A stretch of 64,000 nucleotides of DNA from Pseudolabrys sp. (GCA_029980465.1 JARYIJ010000001.1:2293501-2357500), one strand, 5' to 3'. Counted from the stretch's first letter, positions 17,266 to 26,780 are shown. Notes: generated by a model from the letters alone, not told the origin. Numbers and translations: made by a program.

Positions 17266-18117
17266 ATGGCGATGTCTCCCGCTTTGTACGCCAGGCGCCG
17301 CCGCCGCAACCGGGTCAGCATCGGGCTGGCGCTGGCGGCCACCGCCTTCGGCCTGCTCTGGCTGGTGCTCATTCTCGCCGTGCTGCTGTGGAAGGGCTTC
17401 GGCGGCCTGTCGCTCGCCGTGTTCACGCAAATGACGCCGCCGCCGGGTTCGGCCGGCGGCCTGCTCAACGCCATCGCCGGCAGCCTCGTGATGACGGTGC
17501 TCGCCGTCGCGATCGGCACGCCGCTCGGCATACTGGCCGGCACCTACATGGCCGAGTATGGCCGCTACGACCGCCTCACCTCGGTGGTGCGCTTCATCAA
17601 CGACATCCTGCTCAGCGCGCCGTCGATCGTCATCGGCCTGTTCATCTACGAGGTGATGGTGGCGCGGATGGGCCACTTCTCCGGCTGGGCCGGAGCGGTG
17701 GCGCTCGCCGTGATCGTCATTCCGGTCGTGGTGCGGACGACGGAAGACATGCTCGCCCTCGTGCCCGACACGTTGCGCGAGGCCGCGGCGTCGATCGGCC
17801 TGCCGCGCTCGCTGATGATCCGCAAGGTCGCCTATCGCACCGCGCGCGCCGGCATGGTCACCGGCGTGCTGCTCGCGGTCGCCCGCATCAGCGGCGAGAC
17901 GGCGCCGCTTCTCTTCACGACGCTCAACAACCAGTTCTGGAGCCTCAACCTCAATCAGCCGGTCGCCAGCCTGCCGATCGTCATCTTCCAGTTCGCGCTC
18001 AGCCCCTACAACGACTGGCAGCGGCTGGCATGGACCGGCGCGCTGATCATCACCTTCGCCGTGCTGGCGCTCAGCATCGTCGCGCGGCTTCTCGCATCGC
18101 AAAGAAAGTCGTCATGA
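17266..18117 (+). CDS. pstA: Phosphate ABC transporter permease PstA
   Basis: 283-residue permease with six predicted membrane helices. Motifs include [17 protein letters not shown], the EAA loop [20 protein letters not shown], and [17 protein letters not shown]. It pairs with PstC. The stop overlaps the pstB start (ATGA), indicating coupled translation. Confidence 0.95.
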   Translation: MAMSPALYARRRRRNRVSIGLALAATAFGLLWLVLILAVLLWKGFGGLSLAVFTQMTPPPGSAGGLLNAIAGSLVMTVLAVAIGTPLGILAGTYMAEYGRYDRLTSVVRFINDILLSAPSIVIGLFIYEVMVARMGHFSGWAGAVALAVIVIPVVVRTTEDMLALVPDTLREAAASIGLPRSLMIRKVAYRTARAGMVTGVLLAVARISGETAPLLFTTLNNQFWSLNLNQPVASLPIVIFQFALSPYNDWQRLAWTGALIITFAVLALSIVARLLASQRKSS

Positions 18118-18929
18118 GCATGGCCTCCTTCGCCGTTCCGTCGGTTGGTAACGCCGTCGTCAACCGCAACGAGCTCGCGGAGAAGATCGCGGTCCGCAAC
18201 CTCGATTTCTTCTACGGCGATTATCGCGCGCTCAAGGCGATCGACGTCTCGCTCTACCAGGGCAAGGTGACGGCCGTCATCGGCCCGTCGGGCTGCGGCA
18301 AGTCCACGCTGCTGCGCATCCTCAACCGCATGTACGACCTCTATCCCAACCAGACGGCGACTGGCGAGGTCATGTTCGACGGCGAGAACATCCTGTCGCC
18401 GGCGCTGGACCTCAACCTGCTGCGCGCCCGCGTCGGCATGGTGTTCCAGAAGCCGACGCCGTTCCCGATGACGATCTACGAGAACATCGCCTTCGGCATC
18501 CGCCTCTACGAGAAGCTGCCGAAGTCGGAGCTCGACGGCCGCGTCGAGCACGCGCTGGCGCGCGCCGCGCTGTGGAACGAGGTCAAGGACAAGCTCGGCG
18601 TCAGCGGCCTGAGCCTGTCCGGCGGCCAGCAGCAGCGCCTGTGCATCGCCCGCACCGTCGCGGTGCGGCCCGAGGTCATCCTGTTCGACGAGCCGTGCTC
18701 GGCGCTCGACCCCATCTCGACCGCGAAGATCGAGGAGCTGATCGACGAGCTCAAGGACGACTACACGATCGCCATCGTCACCCACAACATGCAGCAGGCG
18801 GCCCGCGTCTCCGATTTCACCGCGTTCATGTATCTCGGCGAGCTCATCGAGTTCGGCGACACCAGCCACATTTTCACGTCGCCGGACGACCGGCGCACGC
18901 AGGACTACATCACCGGCCGGTTCGGCTGA
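18114..18929 (+). CDS. pstB: Phosphate ABC transporter ATPase PstB
   Basis: 271-residue ATPase driving phosphate uptake. Walker [10 protein letters not shown], the signature [14 protein letters not shown], Walker [14 protein letters not shown] and the switch His in IVTHNMQQ are all intact. The ATG overlapping the pstA stop is chosen; the open frame continues upstream only as a shadow of pstC and pstA. Confidence 0.97.
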   Translation: MSMASFAVPSVGNAVVNRNELAEKIAVRNLDFFYGDYRALKAIDVSLYQGKVTAVIGPSGCGKSTLLRILNRMYDLYPNQTATGEVMFDGENILSPALDLNLLRARVGMVFQKPTPFPMTIYENIAFGIRLYEKLPKSELDGRVEHALARAALWNEVKDKLGVSGLSLSGGQQQRLCIARTVAVRPEVILFDEPCSALDPISTAKIEELIDELKDDYTIAIVTHNMQQAARVSDFTAFMYLGELIEFGDTSHIFTSPDDRRTQDYITGRFG

Positions 18930-18952
18930 GCCGCGCACGGAAGGATATCGCC

Positions 18953-19678
18953 ATGATGAACGACCCCCACACCGCCAAGGCCTTCGACACCGACCTGCAG
19001 GAGCTGTCGCGCATGGTCGCCGAGATGGGCGGCCTCGCGGAAAAGCAGATCGCCGACTCGGTGCAGGCGCTGGTCAAGCGCGACACCGATCTGGCGCAGC
19101 GCATCACCCTGACCGACGCCGCGATCGACAAGCTGCAGCGCGAGATCGAGGAGCACGCCGTCCTCACCATCGCCCGCCGCCAGCCGATGGCGGTCGATCT
19201 GCGCGACATCGTCGGCGCGCTGCGGCTGGCCGGCGATCTCGAGCGCATCGGCGACTTGGCGAAGAACATCGCCAAGCGGGTGATCGCGCTCAACGACGAG
19301 TTTCCGCCGCCGAAGCTCCTTCGCGGCGTCGAGCACATGGCCGACCTCGTGCTCGGCCAGCTCAAGATCGTGCTCGACGCCTACGCCCAGCGCGACGACG
19401 CCAAGGCCATGGCGGTGTGGCGCGGCGACGAGCAGATCGACGCCATGACGACCTCGGTGTTCCGCGAGTTGCTCACCTATATGATGGAGGACCCGCGCAA
19501 CATTACCTTCTGCATCCACCTGATGTTCTGCGCCAAGAACATCGAGCGCATGGGCGACCACGCCACCAACATCGCGGAGACGGTGCATTATATCATCGAG
19601 GGCCGGCCGATCGCCGACAAGCGCCCCAAGGGTGACACCACGGCCTTCGCCGCGCGGCGCGCGGCCGGGGAGCGGTAA
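18953..19678 (+). CDS. phoU: Phosphate signalling accessory protein PhoU
   Basis: 241 residues, two repeats of a three-helix bundle. Each half carries an ExxxD metal-binding stretch (for example LAGDLERIGDLAKNIAKR near residue 90 and AKNIERMGDHATNIAE near 195). PhoU links PstB activity to PhoR and holds the system off when phosphate is plentiful. AAGGA stands nine bases upstream of the ATG at 18953; a second ATG follows at 18956. Confidence 0.96.
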   Translation: MMNDPHTAKAFDTDLQELSRMVAEMGGLAEKQIADSVQALVKRDTDLAQRITLTDAAIDKLQREIEEHAVLTIARRQPMAVDLRDIVGALRLAGDLERIGDLAKNIAKRVIALNDEFPPPKLLRGVEHMADLVLGQLKIVLDAYAQRDDAKAMAVWRGDEQIDAMTTSVFRELLTYMMEDPRNITFCIHLMFCAKNIERMGDHATNIAETVHYIIEGRPIADKRPKGDTTAFAARRAAGER

Positions 19679-19687
19679 GGGCACACG

Positions 19688-20398
19688 ATGAGCACGCGCA
19701 TCCTGATCGTCGAGGACGAGGAGCCGCTGACCATGCTGCTCCGCTACAATCTCGAGTCGGAGGGCTACGAGGTCTACGCCGCGGCGCGCGGCGACGAGGC
19801 CGACACGCTCATTCGCGAGGCCCGGCCCGATCTCGTCGTGCTCGACTGGATGCTGCCGGGTCTGTCCGGCATCGAATTGTGCCGCCGGCTGCGCACGCGG
19901 CCCGAGACCAGGCAGTTGCCGATCATCATGCTGACGGCGCGCGGCGAGGAGTCCGAGCGGATCCGCGGGCTCTCGACAGGCGCCGACGACTACATCGTCA
20001 AGCCGTTCTCGGTGCCGGAGCTGCTCGCCCGCGTGCGCGCGCTGCTGCGGCGCTCGAACCCGGAGCGCGTGTCGAATCTGCTGTCGGCCGGCGATATCGA
20101 GCTCGACCGCGAGAAGAAACGGGTGTCGCGCAACGGCAAGCCGGTCGATCTCGGCCCGACCGAGTTCCGCCTGCTCGAATTCCTGATGGAGCGCCCCGGC
20201 CGCGTGTTCTCGCGCGAGCAGTTGCTCGACGGCGTCTGGGGCAGCGAGATCTACATCGACGAGCGCACCGTCGACGTCCATGTCGGCCGCCTGCGCAAGG
20301 CGCTCAACCACGGCCACGCCGCCGACCCGATCCGCACCGTGCGCGGCGCCGGCTACGCGCTCGACGACCGCTTCGGCAAGGTCGAGAAGAGCGCGTGA
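19688..20398 (+). CDS. phoB: Phosphate regulon response regulator PhoB
   Basis: 236 residues: receiver domain (5-120) with the phosphorylated Asp in VVLDWMLPG, Thr in IIMLTARG and Lys in DYIVKPFSVPEL, then an OmpR/PhoB winged helix (about 130-230, ERTVDVHVGRLRKAL recognition region). It binds the Pho box found before pstS. Last gene of the phosphate operon; a 1.2 kb non-coding block follows. Confidence 0.96.
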   Translation: MSTRILIVEDEEPLTMLLRYNLESEGYEVYAAARGDEADTLIREARPDLVVLDWMLPGLSGIELCRRLRTRPETRQLPIIMLTARGEESERIRGLSTGADDYIVKPFSVPELLARVRALLRRSNPERVSNLLSAGDIELDREKKRVSRNGKPVDLGPTEFRLLEFLMERPGRVFSREQLLDGVWGSEIYIDERTVDVHVGRLRKALNHGHAADPIRTVRGAGYALDDRFGKVEKSA

Positions 20399-20442
20399 GG
20401 CGCTGGACGGGTGAGGCTCTCACCCGCCACATCCTGACAGTC

Positions 20443-20492
20443 TGACCGGAAATGATTCCGGGTTTTCAAGCTCGTGTCCCGGGCGCAGCGCA
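20443..20492 (+). repeat. 50-base direct repeat, copy 1
   Basis: Begins TGACCGGAAATGATTCCGGG and ends GGGCGCAGCGCA. Differs from the copy at 21225-21274 at one position only (20470). Contains CCGGAAATGATTCCGG, itself a near palindrome. Confidence 0.85.
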
Positions 20493-20575
20493 CCACCTCG
20501 TCATAGCGCGTCAACACGCTTTGGTCTGCAGCGCTCCTCACCATGAGGATGATGCGCCTGCACTCACTCAGCGTC

Positions 20576-20681
20576 ATGCCCGGGCTTGACCCGGGCATCC
20601 ATGAAGCATCGCCTAACTACAATTACGTAAGACGTCTATTTGTCGAGCTGCCCGATGGATCGCCGGGTCAAGCCCGGCGAT
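20576..20681. repeat. Two inverted REP-type palindromes
   Basis: Hairpin 1: ATGCCCGGG (20576-20584), loop CTTGA, CCCGGGCAT (20590-20598). Hairpin 2: ATCGCCGGG (20659-20667), loop TCAAG, CCCGGCGAT (20673-20681). The loops are reverse complements, so the units face opposite ways, like a bacterial interspersed mosaic element. This palindrome type is widespread between genes of Bradyrhizobium relatives. Confidence 0.8.
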
Positions 20682-20816
20682 GACGGCGGAGGAGGGGATG
20701 AGGCGCGTTGCTCTTCGGACGCGGTCAGCACCGGATCGTCTTGACAATATTCCTAATATGACTATAGTCATACAGTCCGGTCCGTCGAAGGGCGTCATCT
20801 AGAGGCGTGCTGATGG

Positions 20817-21140
20817 CGGGACCGGATGCGGTGCCTGCGGGTGGGTTTCGCAAGCCCATCCCCGGGAGGCCCGGGACCCCGCCCGACGGGCATAACGACC
20901 CGTCCGCAGGGAGCCTGCTTAAGCCGGAACCCCGGTTGGGTCCGGCGAAGCGCGGCCCCGGGTCTGCGGACAGGCTGCGGCCTTCCGCGAAGCCGCGATG
21001 GAGCGCCGGACGGCGCGAGCCTCTTCGCCAGAGGCTCTCCGCATCGCAAGGTGCGGAAACCAAGACGTTGCGCCGCCCGGCGCTCCGTCCCCTTCGTCTT
21101 GAGACGGAGGGAAGAAAAAGGAAGGACGACGCCCCCGCGT
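20817..21140 (+). other. Highly structured intergenic element, possible RNA
   Basis: Many strong local hairpins: 20885-20904 (GACGGG/CCCGTC), 20923-20946 (GCCGGAACCC/GGGTCCGGC), 21017-21037 (GAGCCTCT/AGAGGCTC), 21039-21056 (CCGCAT/GTGCGG) and 21083-21109 (CTCCGTC/GACGGAG). A longer pairing joins 20902-20909 with 20964-20971. This is more folding than ordinary spacer shows. It could be a multicopy RNA-like repeat; a coding role is unlikely. Confidence 0.45.
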
Positions 21141-21224
21141 CGCTAACAACAGGGGGTGCGGAGCGTTGGCTGCGCGGGCTGTCTGAAAATCGAAGCGCGC
21201 ACCTGCCTCAATCCTCAGAGTTAT

Positions 21225-21274
21225 GACCGGAAATGATTCCGGGTTTTCAATCTCGTGTCCCGGGCGCAGCGCAG
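21225..21274 (+). repeat. 50-base direct repeat, copy 2
   Basis: 49 of 50 bases match 20443-20492. It is followed by a palindromic stretch with GGGACCCCGG and CCGGGGTCCC arms (about 21299-21338) that copy 1 lacks, so copy 1 looks like a shortened derivative. Confidence 0.85.
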
Positions 21275-21365
21275 CGCGTTAGCGGTGCGCTGCAGACCCG
21301 GGACCCCGGTGTTTCTTCGCGGGTTAACCGGGGTCCCGGCTCTGCGGTGCACCACGTCGCCATAG

Positions 21366-21459
21366 CGCGTCGAAGACGCGCGTAAACGCGCTTATGGTTC
21401 GTGCTGCACCGCGTCCGGGACACGTCGTTGATTTTGACGGGCTCTTTTCGAGTCAGACT
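21366..21459 (-). repeat. 94-base dispersed repeat, copy 1
   Basis: Reverse complement of 56469-56562 with 88 of 94 bases identical and no gaps. Starts (minus strand) AGTCTGACTCGAAAAGAGCC. It includes the palindrome-rich GCGCGTTTACGCGCGTC. Confidence 0.85.
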
Positions 21460-21606
21460 GTTAGGATGAGGAACAACTCCGCGAGAACGAGCGGAGTGTG
21501 TGTCGCGCCGTGCTTTAATTTCGGGCGTCATCGTCCGCACCCGCTTGCGGGTGACGGCAGCCGAGGATAGGGCAACGAGATCGCCCGTCGGTAACGATAG
21601 AAGGCC

Positions 21607-22101
21607 TCAGCCGCGGAACGGCGGGCGCTGGCGGTCGCGGCGGCGGTCGGAGGCCGGCTGATAAGCGACGCGCGAGTGGAACGAGCAGTACGGCGAGCCG
21701 TCCGACGCATCGCCGCCGCAGAAGAAGAAATCCGGCGAGCCCGGATCGCCGACCGGCCAGTGGCAAGTCACCTCGCTGAGCTGGAGCAGGGTCTTGCGCT
21801 GCTCCATCGGAATTTCCATCAGCTCCGGCTCGGGCTCGACCGCATAGTCGTAGGCGAGCGCGGTGTTGCCGCGGATGGCGCCGCGCGAGACGCGCAGCAT
21901 GTGGTTCGAGGCGCGCGGCTTGCGCGGCCGCGGGGTCGAGGTCGACGGGCTCTTGGCCCGCCCCGACAACCCCAGGCGGTGGACCTTGCCGATGACCGCG
22001 TTGCGGGTGATGCCGCCGAGTTCCGCGGCGATCTGGCTCGCGGACAGGCCGTCGGCCCAGAGCTTTTTCAGCAATTCGACCCGTTCGTCGGTCCAGCCCA
22101 T
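21607..22101 (-). CDS. gcrA: Cell-cycle regulator GcrA
   Basis: 164 residues. The N-terminal helix-turn-helix MGWTDERVELLKKLWADGLS and NAVIGKVHRLGLSGRAKS are the family signature; the C-terminus has the conserved Cys-containing RNA polymerase (sigma region 2) binding part (CHWPVGDP...FCGG...YCSFHSRVAYQP). GcrA activates sigma70 promoters carrying CcrM-methylated GANTC sites in Alphaproteobacteria. Several GANTC sites lie just upstream. Single gene, converging on the repeat block. Confidence 0.96.
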   Translation of the reverse strand: MGWTDERVELLKKLWADGLSASQIAAELGGITRNAVIGKVHRLGLSGRAKSPSTSTPRPRKPRASNHMLRVSRGAIRGNTALAYDYAVEPEPELMEIPMEQRKTLLQLSEVTCHWPVGDPGSPDFFFCGGDASDGSPYCSFHSRVAYQPASDRRRDRQRPPFRG

Positions 22102-22476
22102 GGAAATTCCCCATCCGCATCAATAGCTTGGCGGCATTCCGGATCGAATCCACCGCCGACGTCTGGCGCGAGTTTCCACGCCGAACGCGTACGCTTCGGA
22201 AGCCTTGGAGACGATCCACCAGCACGAGATATCGTGGCTGACAGTCGAAAAGCTACAATATCGGGTGACTCTCGCGCAAGCGCAGCGCCCCGCCGGATTC
22301 ACATCTTCCAACAGTTTTCCCGTTAGAATCGGCCCTTGCGGCATAAATGAGTCGGCCGTCGCGGCTCAGCGGCGCGAGTTGACAGCCCAAGCCGCTGAAA
22401 TATGATGCAAATCAGTGCCGCCCGGCGGGGCGGCATATTTCTTTTCGGCCAAAGACTTCAATGAAAGACGTGCGCC
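22102..22476. promoter_or_regulatory. gcrA/argD divergent intergenic region with GANTC sites
   Basis: 375 bases with no gene. Four CcrM-type sites are visible: GAATC 22146-22150, GACTC 22266-22270, GAATC 22326-22330 and GAGTC 22349-22353. The first lies about 45 bases upstream of the gcrA start. No clear -35/-10 pair was assigned. Confidence 0.5.
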
Positions 22477-23673
22477 GTGGCCTCGCATCTGCTGCCGACC
22501 TATTCGCGTGTCGACCTCGCCTTCGAGCGGGGTGAGGGCGCCTGGCTGATCGCCAGCAATGGCGACCGCTATCTCGATTTCACCAGCGGCGTCGCCGTCA
22601 ACGCGCTGGGCCACGCCCATCCCGAGTTGGTCAAGGCGCTCACCGAGCAGGCCCAGAAGGTCTGGCACGTCTCCAACCTCTACCGGATTCCGGAGGGCGA
22701 GCGGCTGGCCGACCGGCTGTGCGAGGCGACCTTCGCCGACACCGTGTTCTTCCAGAACTCGGGTGCCGAGGCGATCGAATGCGCGATCAAGCTGACGCGC
22801 AAGTATCAGTCGGCGTCCGGCAAGCCCGAGCGTTTTCGCATCATCACATTCGAGGGCGCGTTTCACGGCCGCACGCTCGCGGCCATCGCCGCGACCGGCA
22901 ACAAGAAATATCTCGACGGCTTCGGCCCGGCGGTCGAAGGCTTCGACCAGGTGCCGTTCAACGACCTCGACGCCGTGAAGAAGACGATCGGTCCGGCGAC
23001 GGCCGGCATCCTGATCGAGCCGGTCATGGGCGAGGGCGGCGTGCGTGTCGTCCCCAACGGCTTTCTGCGGGCGCTGCGCGAACTGTGCGACAAGCACGGC
23101 CTGCTGCTGATCTTCGACGAGATCCAGACCGGCTTCGGCCGCACCGGCGATCTGTTCGCCTACATGCACACCAGCGTGACGCCGGACGTGATGACGATCG
23201 CCAAGGCGCTCGGCGGCGGCTTCCCGGTCGGCGCCTGCCTCGCGACCAAAGACGCGTCGAAAGGCATGACCGCCGGCACGCACGGCTCGACCTTCGGCGG
23301 CAATCCGCTGGCGATGGCGGTCGGCAACGCCGTGCTCGACATCATGCTCAAGCCCGGCTTCATGGATCACGTGCGCAAGATGTCGCTGCTGATGAAGCAG
23401 CGCCTAGCCGAGATCAAGGACCGCTACGGCTCGGTCATTTCCGAAATCCGCGGCGAGGGGCTGCTGCTCGGCCTCAAGGCCGTGGTGCCGGCCGGCGAGC
23501 TGGTCGACGCGCTGCGCGCCGAGAAGATGATCACGGTCGGCGCCGGCGACAACGTCGTGCGGCTGCTGCCGCCGCTCATCATCACCGAAAAGGAAGTCGG
23601 CGAGGCGATCGACAAGATCGACCGGGCCTGCGCGGCGCTGGCCAAGACGCAGCGGAAGCAGGGGGCCGCGTGA
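22477..23673 (+). CDS. argD: Acetylornithine aminotransferase
   Basis: 398-residue class III PLP aminotransferase converting N-acetylglutamate semialdehyde to N-acetylornithine (and possibly succinyl-DAP in lysine synthesis). Motifs: [43 protein letters not shown], and the PLP lysine in [17 protein letters not shown] start. Its stop overlaps the argF start (TGATG). Confidence 0.95.
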   Translation: MASHLLPTYSRVDLAFERGEGAWLIASNGDRYLDFTSGVAVNALGHAHPELVKALTEQAQKVWHVSNLYRIPEGERLADRLCEATFADTVFFQNSGAEAIECAIKLTRKYQSASGKPERFRIITFEGAFHGRTLAAIAATGNKKYLDGFGPAVEGFDQVPFNDLDAVKKTIGPATAGILIEPVMGEGGVRVVPNGFLRALRELCDKHGLLLIFDEIQTGFGRTGDLFAYMHTSVTPDVMTIAKALGGGFPVGACLATKDASKGMTAGTHGSTFGGNPLAMAVGNAVLDIMLKPGFMDHVRKMSLLMKQRLAEIKDRYGSVISEIRGEGLLLGLKAVVPAGELVDALRAEKMITVGAGDNVVRLLPPLIITEKEVGEAIDKIDRACAALAKTQRKQGAA

Positions 23674-24605
23674 TGACCAACGGGGTGCGGCATTTCCTTG
23701 ATCTCGACGAGATCTCCAAGAACGACCTGCGCGCGATGATCGACCACAGCCGGGCGATGAAGGCGCGGCGCAAGAAGGGCGACACGGCGAAGGGGCCGCT
23801 GGCCGGCAAGACGCTGGCGATGATCTTCGACAAGCCGTCGACCCGCACGCGGGTCTCGTTCGACGTCGCCATGCGCCAGCTCGGCGGCGAGGCGATCATG
23901 CTGACCGGCCAGGAGATGCAGCTCGGCCGCGGCGAGACGCTGGCCGACACGGCCCGCGTTTTGTCGCGCTACGTCGACGCCATCATGATCCGCATCCTCA
24001 ATCCGAAGTCGGTCGAGGAACTGGCGCAATACGCGACGGTCCCGGTCATCAACGGGCTGACGCGGCGCTCGCATCCCTGCCAGGTGATGGCCGATGTCCT
24101 GACGTTCGAGGAGCATCGCGGCCCGATCAAGGGACGCACGGTGGCCTGGACCGGCGACGCCAACAACGTCCTGAATTCATGGGCGCAGGCCGCCGAACGG
24201 TTCGACTTCCGCCTCAAGGTCGCAAGCCCGCCGGAGCTCAAGCCGAAGCAATGGCTGGTGGACTGGATCGAGACCTCCGGCGCCAGCGTCAGCGTTACCG
24301 AGGATCCCGAAGAGGCGGTGAAGGATGCCGACTGCGTCGTCACCGACACCTGGGTGTCGATGGGCGACCGCGAAGGCGAAACGCACCGGCATAATCTGCT
24401 CAAGCCTTATCAGGTCAACGAGCGCCTGATGGCCAGGGCGAGGCCGGACGCGCTGTTCATGCACTGCCTGCCGGCGCACCGCGGCGAGGAGGTCACCGAC
24501 GCGGTGATCGACGGGCCGCAGTCGGTGGTGTTCGACGAAGCCGAAAACCGCCTGCACGCGCAGAAGGGCATCCTCGCCTGGTGCCTGCACGCCGAGGATG
24601 CGTGA
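23673..24605 (+). CDS. argF: Ornithine carbamoyltransferase
   Basis: 310 residues, makes citrulline from ornithine and carbamoyl phosphate. Carbamoyl-phosphate motif [13 protein letters not shown] near residue 48, HPCQVMAD near 128, and the ornithine-side [11 protein letters not shown] near 264. The long upstream open frame is a shadow of argD; ATG overlapping the argD stop is the start. argH is elsewhere in this window. Confidence 0.96.
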   Translation: MTNGVRHFLDLDEISKNDLRAMIDHSRAMKARRKKGDTAKGPLAGKTLAMIFDKPSTRTRVSFDVAMRQLGGEAIMLTGQEMQLGRGETLADTARVLSRYVDAIMIRILNPKSVEELAQYATVPVINGLTRRSHPCQVMADVLTFEEHRGPIKGRTVAWTGDANNVLNSWAQAAERFDFRLKVASPPELKPKQWLVDWIETSGASVSVTEDPEEAVKDADCVVTDTWVSMGDREGETHRHNLLKPYQVNERLMARARPDALFMHCLPAHRGEEVTDAVIDGPQSVVFDEAENRLHAQKGILAWCLHAEDA

Positions 24606-24666
24606 CGGTCCAGCGAGCCATCGAGCCGGACTCGTTTTCTCCCACTTTCGCGCTACATAAGGGGCC

Positions 24667-25668
24667 ATGACCAGCCCTGACATCATGATTCCGAGCCGCG
24701 CGCCGTCCGCCGCGGCCATCGACGACGCCGTGACTCCGTTCGAGGTCCCGGCGCTGGACCTGCGCGGCCGCGTGGTGCGGCTCGGTCCTGCGGTCAGCGA
24801 GATTCTCAGCCGCCATAACTATCCGGCGCTGGTCGCCAAGCTGCTGGGCGAAGCCCTGGTGCTGACCATCATGCTTGGCTCGGCCCTCAAGATCGAAGGT
24901 CGGCTCATCCTGCAGACCCAGACCGACGGGCCGGTGCGCATGCTGGTCGCCGACTTCACGTCGCCCGACAAGGTGCGCGGCTATGCCCGGTTCGATCACG
25001 CCAGGCTCGCGGCGGCGGTCGCCGCCAACGAGGTCGAGGCCGGCAAGCTGCTCGGCCGCGGCCATCTGGCGATGACGATCGATCAAGGCCCCGAGCTCAA
25101 CCGCTACCAGGGACTGGTCGCGCTCGAAGGCGGCGATCTGCAGGCCGCCGCGCATCAGTATTTTGCGCAGTCCGAGCAAATCCCGACGCGCGTGCGGCTC
25201 GCGGTCGCCGAGGAATTCCGCAATTCCGGCGAAGGCCCGCGGCAATCCTGGCGGGCCGGCGGCATCCTGCTGCAATTCCTGCCGCGCGCGCCGGAACGCC
25301 GTCGCGCCGCCGATAGTCATCCAGGCGACGCGCCTGCCGGCGCCGAGACGCGTGACGCGCCGGAGGACGAGGCGTGGGTCGAAGGCCGCGCTCTCGTCGA
25401 GACGGTCGAAGACCTAGAGCTGATCGACCCGGAGCTGTCGAGCGAGCGGCTGGTGTACCGGCTGTTCCACGAGCCGGGCGTGCGCGTGTTCAGCGGCAAA
25501 CCGGTGGTCGCGCAATGCTCGTGCTCGCGCGATCGCGTGGAAAACATGCTCAAGAGTTTCTCGCAGGACGATCGCGACCATATGGTCGAAGACGGCGCGA
25601 TTTCGGTGACATGCGAGTTCTGCAGCACGAACTATAAATTCGCGCCCGGCGACGTCGACGCCGGCTAG
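24667..25668 (+). CDS. hslO: Redox-regulated chaperone Hsp33
   Basis: 333-residue cytoplasmic holdase activated by oxidation. The C-terminal zinc site is intact as CxC (VVAQCSCSRDRV) and CxxC (VTCEFCSTNYKF), about 30 residues apart. The extra residues before the HSP33 fold (about 1-20) and an acidic linker (about 215-245) make it longer than E. coli Hsp33 (about 292). It lies 61 bases after argF, an arrangement often seen in this order. Confidence 0.95.
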   Translation: MTSPDIMIPSRAPSAAAIDDAVTPFEVPALDLRGRVVRLGPAVSEILSRHNYPALVAKLLGEALVLTIMLGSALKIEGRLILQTQTDGPVRMLVADFTSPDKVRGYARFDHARLAAAVAANEVEAGKLLGRGHLAMTIDQGPELNRYQGLVALEGGDLQAAAHQYFAQSEQIPTRVRLAVAEEFRNSGEGPRQSWRAGGILLQFLPRAPERRRAADSHPGDAPAGAETRDAPEDEAWVEGRALVETVEDLELIDPELSSERLVYRLFHEPGVRVFSGKPVVAQCSCSRDRVENMLKSFSQDDRDHMVEDGAISVTCEFCSTNYKFAPGDVDAG

Positions 25669-25681
25669 CTCCGAGGCTTCC

Positions 25682-26395
25682 ATGAAATGTGCGCTTGCCG
25701 CCGTGGCGTTCGCAATCGCGCTGACGCCGCTTGTGGCGTCGGCGCAAAGCTGCCCCGAACCGCTGGCGTCGGCGCGGCGCCTGGTGCTCGTCACCGCCAA
25801 CGGCATGAACACCTCGCTGGCGCGCATGCAGCGCTACGAGCGCGAGGCCTCGACGCATCCGTGGCAGGCGGCCGGCGGTCCGCAGTCGGCGCTGATCGGC
25901 CGCAACGGCATGGCATGGGCGCCGGCGTTCCGCTCGCTGGCGCACTCCGGCGAAGGGATCAAGGTCGAAGGCGATGGCCGGGCGCCGGCCGGCATTTTCA
26001 AGATCGGCCGGCCGTTCGGCTTCGCGCCGTCAGAACGGCCGGCCTATCTGCAAATCAAGGACGGCACGGTGTGCGTCAACGACCTCGAGTCGGCCGCCTA
26101 CAACACCATCACGACACGCGACAGGATCGGCGCCTTCGTCCACGGCGAGGATATGGCGCGCATTCCGGCCTACCGGCACGGTCTTGTCGTCGACTACCCG
26201 ACCGACCGGCGTCACCGCGCCGGCTCCTGCATCTTCATCCACGTGCGGTTGCCGAGCACGACTGGAACGCGAGGCTGCGTGGCGCTGCCGGAGCCGGATG
26301 TCATCTCGCTGCAGGATTTCGCCGAGGCGGGCGCGGTCCTCGCCATCCTGCCGGAGAGCGCCAGAAGCCGGCTGAATGGTTGTCTGCCTAATTGA
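25682..26395 (+). CDS. Secreted L,D-transpeptidase-like (YkuD-type) protein
   Basis: 237 residues with a signal peptide (1-22, ending VASA). The C-terminal half shows an L,D-transpeptidase/L,D-carboxypeptidase-like site: FIHVRLPSTTGTRGCVALPEPDV, with a candidate His and the catalytic Cys in RGCVAL. GDGRAPAGIFKIG matches the DG(x)TPxG motif of the fold. It probably acts on peptidoglycan peptides in the periplasm. The 3' end overlaps the apaG end by 8 bases (convergent). Confidence 0.75.
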   Translation: MKCALAAVAFAIALTPLVASAQSCPEPLASARRLVLVTANGMNTSLARMQRYEREASTHPWQAAGGPQSALIGRNGMAWAPAFRSLAHSGEGIKVEGDGRAPAGIFKIGRPFGFAPSERPAYLQIKDGTVCVNDLESAAYNTITTRDRIGAFVHGEDMARIPAYRHGLVVDYPTDRRHRAGSCIFIHVRLPSTTGTRGCVALPEPDVISLQDFAEAGAVLAILPESARSRLNGCLPN

Positions 26396-26780
26396 GCGTG
26401 CGCTCGGCGTCGGTGAGGTCGAGCGAGAAGGCAGGCACCTCGACGTCGAAGGACTCCTTGTCCGCCGTGACCATGCGATAGGAGCCCTGCATGAAGCCGG
26501 ACGGCGTCGGCAGCGGAACCCCGCTGGTGTATTCGAACGACTGGCCGGGATTGAGCACCGGCTCCTCGCCGACCACGCCGGGACCACGGACTTCCTGGCG
26601 TTTGCCGGTGGCGTCGGTGATCAACCAATAACGGGTCTTGAGCTGGACGGTCTCGTCCCCCTGGTTGGCGATAGTGATGGTATAGGCCCAGAAATAATAG
26701 CCGTTTTTCGGAGATGAGCGGTCCGGAATGAAGCGAGGCTGGACGGTGACCTCGATGTTTCTGGTGACGGCACGGTACAT
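26388..26780 (-). CDS. apaG: ApaG protein (DUF525)
   Basis: 130 residues with a fibronectin-III-like beta sandwich. The glycine-rich GPGVVGEEPVLNPGQSFEYTSG and TPSGFMQGSYRM are the ApaG signatures. Function is not settled; related domains occur in F-box and DNA-polymerase-interacting proteins. ATG at 26780 gives the usual length; an upstream ATG at 26792 would add four residues. Confidence 0.93.
   Translation of the reverse strand: MYRAVTRNIEVTVQPRFIPDRSSPKNGYYFWAYTITIANQGDETVQLKTRYWLITDATGKRQEVRGPGVVGEEPVLNPGQSFEYTSGVPLPTPSGFMQGSYRMVTADKESFDVEVPAFSLDLTDAERTLN

Larger units (their letters stand above)
20399..21606. other. 1.2 kb gene-free repeat and structured block
   Basis: No convincing gene. 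It holds a 50-base direct repeat at both ends, a pair of inverted REP-type palindromes, a 320-base highly folded element, and one copy of a 94-base repeat also found at 56469-56562. Small open frames here translate repeat sequence and have no sign of selection. It separates phoB from gcrA, which converge on it. Confidence 0.8.

Noticed and set aside
16306..18102. 598-residue minus-strand frame across pstC and pstA
   Set aside because: Composition is His/Asp/Arg/Gln-rich, as expected for the reverse of membrane-protein codons; both pst genes are unmistakable.
20407..20425. Terminator after phoB
   Set aside because: GGGTGAG/CTCACCC forms a short stem but lacks a T-run; evidence too thin.
20613..20798. 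Small minus-strand frame with AVIAGLDPAIHR
   Set aside because: This is the translated REP-type palindrome, a common false gene in Bradyrhizobium relatives.
20807..21226. 139-residue frame in the structured block
   Set aside because: Arg/Pro/Gly-rich with no domain; the DNA folds into hairpins and is better explained as a structured repeat.
21247..21540. 97-residue minus-strand frame with SLTRKEPVKINDV
   Set aside because: Same peptide appears in another frame at 56469-56562 because both are the dispersed repeat; not a conserved protein.
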